Assembly: GCF_001653235.2 (NCBI RefSeq)
Contig: NC_035791.1
Coordinates: forward strand, 868,001-932,000
Length of the DNA stretch: 64,000 nt
Direction of reading: 5' to 3'
Source: Pochonia chlamydosporia 170
Lineage: Eukaryota; Ascomycota; Sordariomycetes; Hypocreales; Clavicipitaceae
The notes under the pieces are model-generated. The model made no database searches, was not told the origin of the DNA, and saw only the letters and a list, made by a program, of their open reading frames with translations. Below, piece after piece: positions 53,197-63,308 of the stretch. Numbering within the stretch: the first letter of the stretch is position 1; each line of letters starts with the position of its first letter. Made by a program: the position numbers and the translations under genes.

Positions 53197-54481
53197 TCAA
53201 GTTCGGCCTCCTGCCATTGTTGCTTCAATCAAATCATGGCCAATCTCAAACTGCAGTCCATGAGGACATGGAATGTCTTCAATAGCAACTGAAAGACACG
53301 TCCACGTTAGCGACCGCACAATGTCGCGGATAAAATTGATATTGCGAAAACAGAATGCAGGAGTTGATGAATAATTGACTTACACCACTCTTCTGTCGCC
53401 TCGGGATGAGGTCCGATGAGGCCAACCCAGCCTTGGCCATACTTGTTCAGAGACGAGGCTACACGACCACTATGTGAATACCGCCCAAGGACAAAGCAAG
53501 TGTCACTTTCAACAAAGCGTTTAATGACGGCGCCTTCCTGAAAGTAAATCCACCTATTCTTAGCCTTCTGGCCAGCCTTGTCGCCAGTGGTAAAGTTCCA
53601 GTCCACCTGGATGATGGTGTCTTCATCGGTGGTCACCTGGGCTCCCTTCTGGCAATTTTCGGCGTCTGTGTCAGATCCCCGAGGAAGCAGTCCAAATCCC
53701 GGTGTGTGGCCGGCGAGGTACGCACCCAGACAGAAGCCAAGGTAGCGACCTCCACGAGAGACAAAATCCCGGATTGCGGGCGCAAAGGCTTTGGTCTCGG
53801 CCCAAGCATCGTCAAGGTCTGTGGGGGTCAAGCCCGAAATTCGACATTAGTCGAGTGTGTTTCTAAGACGACAGGGTCAAGCCAGGAGGAATTATTTGGG
53901 TTCATGGATGCAGGAAAGCATGTATGTATGTATGTCTGGATGTAAGTGTGTGTGTGTGTGTGAATGCAACGTGTGCAAGTTGTGGCCAAAGAGGCAGGTC
54001 AATGTTTGACAAATATAGACGAGCTCGCCCACGAAGCCGGGAGACGGGAAACGGAATGACGAGCTGAAAAAGAAAAGAAGCCAATGGGCTCGGTAAAGTC
54101 CGGCCATGCCATGCCATGAGGTTTTGAAACAAAAAGAAACCCATTGCATTGCTCTGCTGGGCTCTGGTCTGCGCTTTGCTGCAATGCACTGCACCCCAAA
54201 GACAAATGCAAGACCCTCCAGGAGAGCAGCAAGCGAGGCTGACCGACTGACGGGCTGACTGAATGACTGACAGAATGAAGGAATGACATACCTGGACCTC
54301 CCGGCTGAGCGTACAAGTCCACCTTGCTCAAGGTCTCGTATGACACCTGAATCGCTTCGCCAGGACCTGCATAACGCACCTCGAAGTTCCGAGGGGACGT
54401 CTCAAGAAGCTTGGCAACGGCTTCGGGCAAGCCCTTGCTGCTTGCTGGTCCACGATAGACAAGGGCCTGTGGTCGAGGCAT
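53197..54481 (-). CDS. Biotin-protein-ligase N-terminal-domain protein (glutamine amidotransferase-like fold)
   Basis: Stand-alone BPL_N-type protein (PF09825), a class-I amidotransferase-like fold also found at the N-terminus of fungal biotin ligases; function of single-domain members unknown. Exons 54481-54292, 53818-53384 and 53288-53197 give 238 residues. Exon 1 encodes PRPQALVYRGPASSKGLPEA and ends at YAQPGGPG. Exon 2 starts DLDDAW and includes RDFVSRGGRYLGFCLGAYLAG, where the Cys of GFCLGAYLAG is the nucleophile position of the family, then WNFTTGDKAG and GRYSHSGRVAS, VGLIGPHPEATEEW. Exon 3 ends FEIGHDLIEATMAGGRT. The first intron is 473 bp, several times longer than any other here, and contains simple repeats; the second is 95 bp. 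No biotin-ligase catalytic domain follows, so it is not a full ligase. Confidence 0.87.
53921..53963. repeat. Simple repeats (ATGT)n and (TG)n inside an intron
   Basis: Runs of ATGT/GTAT followed by an uninterrupted TG repeat lie within the long first intron of the BPL_N-type gene. Polymorphic length is likely. Confidence 0.8.
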
Positions 54482-57400
54482 TGTGCAATGTGGACACTGA
54501 CGAAGTTGGAAGAGAAGTGACGTGACTGTGACCGTGAGGGACTGTGACTCTGTGACTGTGACTTCTCTGATTATGTGACTCTGTGAGTGAGTGAGTGAGC
54601 GCGTGACTGGCTATGGCTTCATCAACGCCATGTAAGCTTACGATGAGTAATTAAACGGACTTCTATTTTGGCGGTGGGCAACAAGCAAACAGCCAGCGAG
54701 CGAGCGCTTGACACGCTTCGGCGGCGGCGGATAGGCGGTTAGGAAAAGTCTGGATGTCTCTACTCACAAGAGCCACAACGCTTCTCACGCTTTTCTCGCT
54801 TTTCTTTGGACGGTCGTTCGCGTCCTGGGCCAGTGGTTGACGTGAATCGCAGCCAGCTATTTCGATTTTGACGTTCCCGAGACGGAATGCCCACTTGCCG
54901 TTCGTATCGCCTACGCCTAACCTTGTAAAATTAGAGTACAGGGCCAAGGCAAATAGTCGCGTAGCTTGGGACAAGTCAGGAGGAAGACAGGCAGACCGAC
55001 AGAGAGAAAAGCAAGCAAGGCCAAGACGCCAACGCCAGCAGCGCGCCCCCCAGGAAATGAGGAACCCAGCTTGCCAGCCCAGCCTGCCGCCAAAGATTGG
55101 TTATGTGGCTTCATCCCAATGCTACGGGGGCCAATACCATTTGTTTGTGTTGTTGGCGTGGCTGCAGGTCCGAGCCGGAGAGGCGGCAAGCTGAGCTTTC
55201 ATCTGGAGCCACGCTTCGATTAAGTTGAGCTGCTGTCGCCCAGCAAGGCATAGCAAGGCCAGCAAAAAGACAAAACAATACTGGCAGGGACCAGCACCAT
55301 CACCAGCGGACCAGCAATCATCCGGGCCCCAGAGGCCCCAGAGGGCCCAGGTCGGCGTCGAGTTTATTGAAAATCTAGTCATTGATTTAAGCTCTTGGTT
55401 TCCAGAGACTACTCGGCTTGGCTTTTGGCCCCCCCTCCTTTTTTCTCGTAATACCCCAAGTGGCTGAAGAATAAGGTCGCCTCACTTAAATGCCGCTTAT
55501 GCCGTACCGTGCAGTTAAACAACCATTTGCTCATCGTCTCGGCATCCGGCAGCTCCAACTATTTTTTATCCCTTCCCACTAGCCATGGGCTCTCCCATGC
55601 CTTCCCATGGCTTCACATGGACCCTCTTCAGCCCGATTCGGGTCTAGGCTCGGAACCTTGTCCAGCCACATGCGGGCTGATTCCTCCGCAACGGCAGCTG
55701 AACGTCGGGCCCAAAAAGAGAGTTTTGAAGAAACGAGCTCTGACTGTTTGGTGGCTTGTTACGGAGTTCCTGGTGCCTGAATCGCCTTGTTTTTTTTTAG
55801 TGTGTGTGTGTTGTTGCCATTCCCTCCCCCCCTTCTCAGTTTAGGGCGGACAAGGACTGGGCCATGGAAATCAACAATCAATCATAATCGCGGGCCCATG
55901 TCCCGTTCTGCCCTATGGATAATACCTGGTACTAGTTCCCCAGACTATCAGATAGTTCTTTTGTATGAGTCCTTTTTCCTTTTCGACTTCTTGTTGGTAG
56001 TATTTCACCAACAATCTTCTCACGCTTTGGGGGTTAATCGCCACCCTCTTGCTCTGACAAATCCTTGTTGGCTTGCACCTAGGAAGACCCGGGAAGAGAG
56101 AACGTGAAAAGACACAAACAGAGTGAGAGCCATGGCTGTTTTGGGTGTGGCCACGACCACGTCAATTTCATCACGCAACCGTCAGCTTAGCACCGGTGCT
56201 AGATGCAGGTCAGATACAGTACCGTAACTTCAGAGTGCTCCGTACATGGATATCTATTTCTCAGCTTGCCCCTTGAGCCAGTCAAAACTCTTGAATGACG
56301 CACGAAATTTTGCACTCTGTCAGCAATTGAATCCTCTCGGAACAACTCTTCTGCCCAGACGTTGACACCATATTTCGCCCGTATGATTCTACCACACACC
56401 CCCCCTGGCTGCTGAAACGCCACCAGCCCAAGCCGATCTACAAAAAAAAAAAGTTGTTCACAGGATGCCGGATACCCGCCCGATTTCCGCCAATTTTCTA
56501 CGTGGCTACATCTCCACTACCAAGGTTAGTTGGAAGGAAAAAGCACGGGCTTGGCAAGGTCAGGTCAGGTCATTGCACACCGACAAAATCGTTCCTTTTC
56601 AGCACCTCAACTACCCCCTTTGAACCTTGCTTGCAACTTGGGCATTGTTTAAAATAAGACAGGGCCAGCCACTCAAAAACGCCATCATGGCGCCGGGCTA
56701 AATTGACTTACTCTCACGCACCATGTGACGCTTTGATTTGTATAAAATTTCATGAAAGTGGGAAAAAACCAATGCGTTAGTCAGTGAGCTAACCTAGTTC
56801 ATCAACTGCAAACAATATAGCTTTTTTCCCACACAATTGTCTCACAGCTGTTCCCTGGTAAAGGGGATTTACATGGACCGTTGGCCGCCCACGACGCGGA
56901 CTCCTCATTGGGTCTGGACAAGCGGCTCATCTTGCCCAAAGCGTACCAGACACATGCAAGGTGTTTGATTTGTGACAATAGCTGCTGATTTCGGGACCAT
57001 CTATTGTGTAGTTTGTGCATTGACTGCATCCCGGTGGGCCATGATTGTGTTTGGAGCTCTCCGTTCTGCAAACCCGTTTTTCTGGTTAAGCAAGCGAGCA
57101 GCATGTTCCGTGGGCAGAAATGAACGGCAAAGTTGGTGTGAAGGACGGCTCGCGATGTAACTTGGATTTAATATTGAGCAAGGTTCCGTGTCTGGCGAGA
57201 ATACAAAAAAACCCGGATGAGCTCAACTGCTTGAGTCTCTCTTCCCCTAGACCCAAGTCCAGTCCACTCGGTCAGCTCAGCTCAGGAAGCTGTCTAATGC
57301 AACCATCCTCATCCAGAATCTCACTCTCTTACTCTTCGAAATAGAAGACCAGCCGCTGGACGCCTAAAAAAAGCCATCTGATTTGTTGTCAATCTCAACA

Positions 57401-57677
57401 CGAGGTACCATAGCCCTACAACGCCACAGCTGGACAATATATATAGTGGCTTGAGACAACTTCCACTGCCAACTGGTCTATGAATAGCCCAAGTCAACAA
57501 ATCATCAGCCAAAAGAAACTTCCCCAGCACGATTTTAATGCTCTTTGCACATTGCCACATCGGAGTTGGAAAAGTATATGAACATTGAAGATCTCTGAAC
57601 CCCTGCATTGAAAACTTTCCTTCAAGATTCACAACGGCTCATCTTCATCTCTTCCTCAATTCATTCCCCGGCGGAAC
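54482..57677. other. 3.2-kb non-coding region upstream of the large synthetase
   Basis: Large divergent spacer. It holds low-complexity TGTGACT/GTGAGT repeats at about 54515-54605, several polypurine/polypyrimidine runs, an A-run near 56441, and a TATA-like ATATATATAG near 57437. Short frames occur on both strands but none has motifs. It probably contains the promoter and leader of the synthetase gene. Confidence 0.5.
54515..54605. repeat. Low-complexity TGTGACT/GTGAG repeat
   Basis: Imperfect tandem GTGACT, TGTGACTC and GTGAGTGA units just upstream of the BPL_N-type gene start codon on the opposite strand. Confidence 0.7.
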
Positions 57678-60600
57678 ATGGAGAAAGAAATGTCAAAGGT
57701 TCAGGTCCATCGTGACCTCAAGAATCTCGCCATGAGCCAAAAATCACAGAGACAGCCCTCTCACAACGACAATCTCGCCATATATCCCGTCCAACAAGCT
57801 GCCGGTCCACGAACGTTGGTGGATATACTCGACGCTTCTGTCTCATCACACCCTACGGCCATTGCCATTGACAATGGAACCTCACGTCTAAGTTATGCCG
57901 ACCTGTCTCAACAAATAGCCGCGCGTGTCAAACAATTGAGAGCCGCAGGCATCGGCGTTGGCGATAAAGTGGGTATTCGTGTTACCTCCGGTTCGATAGA
58001 GTTATATGTTGGCATTCTTGCTATTCTCACTGCGGGAGCTGCTTATGTCCCCGTCGATGTGGATGACCCGGATGAGCGAGCTCGACTTGTCTGGACAGAA
58101 GCCAATGTGTCTGCAGTCTTGACCGATAATGAAACTCTTACGCCTCATAGCCCACCGGTAGGGAGCTCAAGACAGCGTCGCCCTGGCCCCGAGGACGACG
58201 CCTGGGTTATTTTTACTTCTGGTTCAACCGGCAAGCCAAAGGGCGTAGCTGTCACTCACCGCAGTGCGGCAGCCTTTGTTGATGCCGAATCCCTCATTTT
58301 CCTTCCAGATCGACCACTTGGTCCAGGAGACCGAGTCCTTGCTGGTCTCTCGGTTGCATTTGACGCCTCATGCGAGGAAATGTGGCTGGCCTGGCGATAT
58401 GCTGCCTGCCTCGTTCCCGCACCACGCTCCTTAGTTAAAGCCGGCGCCGATCTAGGAACCTTCCTTACAACACAGCGCATCACGGTCGTCTCTACCGTGC
58501 CCACATTGGCCGCATTATGGCCGGCCGAAGCCCTCCGAGGACTTCGCCTGCTTATCCTTGGAGGAGAAGCCTGTCCATCTGAGCTGGCAAACAGGCTCGC
58601 CAGCACTGTTGAGTCAGTTTGGAACACCTACGGCCCGACGGAAGCAACAGTTGTAGCTTGCGGCGCACCACTGGTTGCCGGCCAGCCAGTACGAATTGGT
58701 CTGCCCCTGGCCGGTTGGAAACTAGCCGTTGTCGGCCCCGACGACAAACCCGTCGGCTGGGGCGAAGAGGGAGAGTTGATCATTGGCGGTGTCGGAATGG
58801 CCCGCTACCTCGATCTCGATAAAGACAAGGTCAAGTTTGCGCCAGCTCCCGTATTTGGTGGAGAACGAGCCTACCGCAGTGGAGACTTGGTTCGCGCCGA
58901 GCGAGACGGACTCCTCTTTGTCGGCCGAAACGATGAACAAATCAAGCTTGGTGGACGACGCATCGAACTGGGTGAGATTGACGCCGCCCTCCTGACTTTA
59001 CCAGACGTGTGCGCCGCAGCATGTACCATCCAACGCAGCGAAATGGGCGCGCAGGTGCTTGTGGGTTACATCGTCTGCAACAATGGCCGCGCACCTACAG
59101 CCCAGGATCGCGAACTTCTCCGCCGTGCATTGCCCCCAACCCTCGTCCCTATGCTTGTTACTGTCGACGACCTCCCAGTCCGGACCTCCGGCAAAGTGGA
59201 CCGGAAGTCCCTCCCTTGGCCGCCGCCTCCACGGCCGGCCCCACATGGCGGAGCCGGCAGCCACGGCCAATCCGGACACGCGGAGAAATTCGATGCTGAT
59301 GGTACCACAGCATGGATTGCTGAGCAATGGCGTCGCGTTCTGGGTATGCCCCCGTCTCTGGATTCTAATTTCTTCGATCTTGGTGGAACCAGCTTGGGTG
59401 CTGCGCAGCTCATCTCTCAAATCCGGCTAAAATGCCCTACGATTTCCGTCGCTGACGTCTACGAGAATCCCACCCTGGAAGCAATGGCTGCTCGTGTCGA
59501 AGACTTGATGGACACCAAGGAGATTGAACGCGAGGTGGTACCAACTCCCCGATGGCTTATGCTGATTCAGTTTTTCATCATGCTGATTGAGATGGGTTTC
59601 AATGGCATTCGCTGGGTCATCACGCTTGGCTTTGTCAAAAAGATCTTCGTTCTGGTCCTCGGACCCAACAATTGGGCGGGAGCTTACGCACTCCCATGGT
59701 GGTTGATTGCAGTCGTCTGGGGCATCTTCGGTACTGCAATTGGACGGCTTATCCTCAGCGCAGGAATTGCCCGAGTTGTATTGTTCGGCATTCGCCCTGG
59801 CACCTATAAGCGTGGAGGCATTCGACACATCAGACTCTGGGCCGTCGGCCGTTTGATGGGACTCGTTGGGACTGGAGCTGCAGCCGGTACCCCTTGGATC
59901 AGATACTACGCCCGCTTGGTGGGCTGCCGAGTAGCTTCGGGTGTGCAGCTTCATGCCTTCCCACCAGCCACAGGTCATGCAAGCTTTGGCCCAGGATGTG
60001 CCGTAGAGCCGGAAGCCGATATTGCCGGATGGTGGCTTGATGGTGACAAGCTGCATATTGGAAGCATTACCATTGGCGAGGGAGCAAGGGTTGGTGCCCG
60101 CAGCACACTTATGCCTGGCACAATCCTGGATCCGTATGCCAATGTTCCTCCTGGCGTCAGCGTCGAAGGCATTGTTCGAGCTTCTGACAATTCACTTGAG
60201 ATCAAGGCAAGTCAATCACCCCACGCCACCAAGCGGGAGAGCATTTGGATATGGCTCTTGTACACGGGTTCCATGATGGGCATGGATATCCTGGGTCTTG
60301 TCAGCCTGGCCCCAATTATTGCTCTCATGCCCGTCTTTAGACCCGATTACAACAATCTCGGAGAGATCATTATGGCCCTTGTCAAGATTGCAGCCCCAGG
60401 ATCAGCAATCGGGTTGATCATGTACGGCGTCTCTGTGATTTTATGGGTCCGATTTGCCAGTCTTTTTCTCAAGCCTGGTGTCTACCCATGGCATGGCGTC
60501 ACAACCTGGGCGGCTTGGTTGACCCATGGCTTGATGATGAACGCACGAACTGTCTACTTCCCTGCTTACGCAAGCTTGTTCACTCCTATTTGGTTGAGGT

Positions 60601-61709
60601 TACTGGGCGCCCGCGTTGGCCGCAATGTTGAGGCGTCGACAGTGGTCCCCATTCCATCACTGCTTGACGTGAAAGACGGAAGTTTCCTCGCTGACGACGT
60701 CCTCTTATCGCCCTTTGAGCTTGCCGGTGGTCAAGTCCGCATTGGCACTGCAACAATCGGCGAGAAGTCGTTTGTTGGCAATTCAGCCATCGTGGACCCA
60801 GATGTGGAAATCCCCGAAGGTGTATTAATCGGTGTGTTGAGCTCAGCTTTGGGCCCAGAGGAAATGGGCTGCAAAATCGCTCCCGGTAACTCGTATCTCG
60901 GCAGACCACCCATGGCTATCCCCAGACGCATCACAACTCTTGCTGACAACGCACGCACCTTTGATCCGCCATTCAAGTTGAAGGTAGCCAGAGCATTGGT
61001 CGAGTGTTGCCGTGTGATCCCACTGATCATCTCTGGTGTTCTTGCAACCTGTATTGCGATAGGAATGCTCTGGGTCTTCGTCACCTTTGGAGTCGGCTGG
61101 GCAGTCTTGGCCAGCGGTGGACTTTTTTTTGTTGGTGGTGTGACTGCTTGTGTTATCACAACATTGGCAAAATGGCTCTTGACGCCAAACATCAAAGCCG
61201 GGCACCAACATCCCCTATGGAGCTCCTTCGTCTGGCGCAATGAGCTCGCCGACACATTCATTCAGTGCCTCGCTGTGCCCTGGTTCGTCACAGTATGCTA
61301 CGGCACCCCTTTCCTTAATATTTGGATGCGCTCCCTCGGTTGCAAGATTGGACGTGGTGTCTGGCTAGAAAGCCATTTGTTGCCCGAGGCTGACTTGATT
61401 ACACTGGAAGATGGTGCAACCGTCAATCGCGGCGCCGTCCTCCAGACTCACCTGTTCCATGACCGACTCATGCGTCTCGACAAGGTCCACCTTGAAGCTG
61501 GCGCGACACTCGGCCCTTACGCCATCTCACTTCCAGGTACTGTTATCGGAGCTGGCACGACTATCGCTCCCACTTCACTCGTTATGCGTGGGGAGAGTAT
61601 CCCAGCTGGCACAAGATGGCGTGGCAACCCTGTCCGAACGTGGCACAGCGAAAAGGAGAGCCCCAGCCCCAGCTCTGGTTCTGACAATGAGTCACTACCT
61701 CCAGTATGA
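57678..61709 (+). CDS. Epsilon-poly-L-lysine synthetase-like membrane NRPS (A-T-TM-C1-C2-C3 architecture)
   Basis: Intronless 1343-residue protein with the architecture of epsilon-poly-lysine synthetase (Pls): one adenylation and one carrier domain fused to membrane helices and tandem acyltransferase-like domains that elongate an isopeptide-linked lysine chain. Adenylation motifs: IFTSGSTGKPKG (T at 180), FDASCEEMW (Asp that holds the alpha-amino group), WNTYGPTEATV, YRSGDLV, GRNDEQIKLGGRRIELGEID and a final RTSGKVDRKSL with the catalytic Lys. Carrier motif FFDLGGTSLGAAQL with Ser572 for phosphopantetheine. From about residue 625, pairs of hydrophobic helices (WLMLIQFFIMLIEMGF, WWLIAVVWGIFGTAIG, and later pairs) alternate with three soluble domains containing hexapeptide repeats such as ITIGEGARVGARSTLMPGTI, ATIGEKSFVGNSAIVDPDV and VHLEAGATLGPYAISLPGTV. 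No condensation or thioesterase domain. Substrate lysine is inferred from architecture only; another amino acid is possible. Bacterial Pls is of similar size. Confidence 0.9.
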   Translation: MEKEMSKVQVHRDLKNLAMSQKSQRQPSHNDNLAIYPVQQAAGPRTLVDILDASVSSHPTAIAIDNGTSRLSYADLSQQIAARVKQLRAAGIGVGDKVGIRVTSGSIELYVGILAILTAGAAYVPVDVDDPDERARLVWTEANVSAVLTDNETLTPHSPPVGSSRQRRPGPEDDAWVIFTSGSTGKPKGVAVTHRSAAAFVDAESLIFLPDRPLGPGDRVLAGLSVAFDASCEEMWLAWRYAACLVPAPRSLVKAGADLGTFLTTQRITVVSTVPTLAALWPAEALRGLRLLILGGEACPSELANRLASTVESVWNTYGPTEATVVACGAPLVAGQPVRIGLPLAGWKLAVVGPDDKPVGWGEEGELIIGGVGMARYLDLDKDKVKFAPAPVFGGERAYRSGDLVRAERDGLLFVGRNDEQIKLGGRRIELGEIDAALLTLPDVCAAACTIQRSEMGAQVLVGYIVCNNGRAPTAQDRELLRRALPPTLVPMLVTVDDLPVRTSGKVDRKSLPWPPPPRPAPHGGAGSHGQSGHAEKFDADGTTAWIAEQWRRVLGMPPSLDSNFFDLGGTSLGAAQLISQIRLKCPTISVADVYENPTLEAMAARVEDLMDTKEIEREVVPTPRWLMLIQFFIMLIEMGFNGIRWVITLGFVKKIFVLVLGPNNWAGAYALPWWLIAVVWGIFGTAIGRLILSAGIARVVLFGIRPGTYKRGGIRHIRLWAVGRLMGLVGTGAAAGTPWIRYYARLVGCRVASGVQLHAFPPATGHASFGPGCAVEPEADIAGWWLDGDKLHIGSITIGEGARVGARSTLMPGTILDPYANVPPGVSVEGIVRASDNSLEIKASQSPHATKRESIWIWLLYTGSMMGMDILGLVSLAPIIALMPVFRPDYNNLGEIIMALVKIAAPGSAIGLIMYGVSVILWVRFASLFLKPGVYPWHGVTTWAAWLTHGLMMNARTVYFPAYASLFTPIWLRLLGARVGRNVEASTVVPIPSLLDVKDGSFLADDVLLSPFELAGGQVRIGTATIGEKSFVGNSAIVDPDVEIPEGVLIGVLSSALGPEEMGCKIAPGNSYLGRPPMAIPRRITTLADNARTFDPPFKLKVARALVECCRVIPLIISGVLATCIAIGMLWVFVTFGVGWAVLASGGLFFVGGVTACVITTLAKWLLTPNIKAGHQHPLWSSFVWRNELADTFIQCLAVPWFVTVCYGTPFLNIWMRSLGCKIGRGVWLESHLLPEADLITLEDGATVNRGAVLQTHLFHDRLMRLDKVHLEAGATLGPYAISLPGTVIGAGTTIAPTSLVMRGESIPAGTRWRGNPVRTWHSEKESPSPSSGSDNESLPPV

Positions 61710-63308
61710 GCTGTGGATTTCATGGGCGCCATGTGCTTGACGCAATTTGTTTGAGTCTATAATACGAAATGTCTGCAAAGATGAATATGGTAAAGAGAGC
61801 TTGTCTGTATCTTGCTTTTGGAATGCTGGCATTGATGATTTATCCAAAAGTTCAGCATTTGATTGGTTTACGTTGGTTTTCCTAATTGGCATGTCATATA
61901 AATTGTTGCAAGGAACATTAATATAGTTGGATTGCACAGCGGGATCTGCTAATATCTTGTTTGTTAGTTGTCAGTCGTTTAGACTGTAGATTTAGTTCTT
62001 GGGTTCAAGTATACCATCTAGGCATGGAATGCCAGATGTGTAATACCCTGATGGGTAATGATAATGGTCTAGCAAGAATATAACAAGTTTCACCCGCATA
62101 TGTTGAGTCCCAGTGACCTTGTTTCCTTTTATAACCAATAGGAACTAAAGGTTACATTATTCAGACCGTGATGCAAGTATCTGGTGCATGTCGTCAGTTG
62201 TTTTGACTGGTCTTCACGGTAAACATGTATCTATTTTTACCAGCTGTATGGCCTACACAGAAGTCCACTTTGAAAGTCGGGTATAATACTTCAGCTGCCT
62301 GTTGCATTACTCAGCGGCTTGCAAGTTGTCAAATCAAGGTTCGTTCAAGCATGAAGTTTCCCGTTTTTAGCCAGCAACAACTCTGACAGAATCGTTATTC
62401 AGTTATGTGTCTTTACGGAACCGGAGATTGACTAGGGCACTCTTCAATGGTTCCACTCTAGCATTAGGAGAAGGTTATTTTGTTTTGGTTAGACCTCGGG
62501 AAATTAGAAGTGGGCGGAGGTAGTGAAGAAAATTAGATATCTAGGTCCACACACAAATAGCTTATGGAGAGAGGCGACAAGCTGCATTCTGAGTAACACG
62601 GACCTACAGACTTCCTCAGTGCTAATTGTCATTTCTTCGTTCACATCTTGATGACAAGCGCTTTGATACGGCTGGTTTCTCCAAATTTGCCAAAAATAAC
62701 TCTTCTCTTGAAGTGATGTTGGTGATACTGGCCGCAAGTAACCGCTAACATAAAACAACCACGAGTACCTTATTCCAGTTCGAATTTGTTATCGTTCACA
62801 TGGCGATTTGTTGTATACCAATAGCACACCCCGACAGCGGGTTTATGAAGCTTGAGGCGGGGATATTCAACGCCGGCGTTGCATTTCTTGGCATACTGAA
62901 ATACTCGCAAATTCGTTGAGTGTTTCTGGAACCGGGGGGGGTTCCAATTACCCCAATTCCCCTCAATTTTTTAATTTCACTACCCCGGATTTTTAATTAC
63001 CGTATTGTAAATTATGGCTAGCTTCATGGTGTCGGCAAATGGACCATGGTGTTGCGTTCGGGAATTCAAATCGCCGTTTTTGCAACTTGCCACTAAAGGC
63101 ATCAGCGAGTTGCACGGCTTGTATTACCTGCTGCAGCAGGGTTACATCGAGCAATCAACGGCTTTAAAGTTGCAGCTCAACTATAAGAGCAATTGATTCT
63201 GCAGATCCCGGGGTAACAGAATGCTCTTCTCGACTACCCCATCAAAGCACCCATCCTTCCCTCTGTCTGCTCGGTTCAAGCGTCCTGTGAATTGCAACAT
63301 CGTTCACA
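61710..63308. other. Intergenic
   Basis: 1.6 kb between the synthetase and the GH5 gene. A minus-strand 84-codon frame at 62504-62758 has no motif. Bases about 62930-63010 are rich in CCCC/TTTTAATT runs. No mobile element recognised. Confidence 0.45.

Noticed and set aside
58256..60056. Long antisense frames across the synthetase gene (up to 209 codons)
   Set aside because: Shadows produced by the codon usage of the large plus-strand gene.
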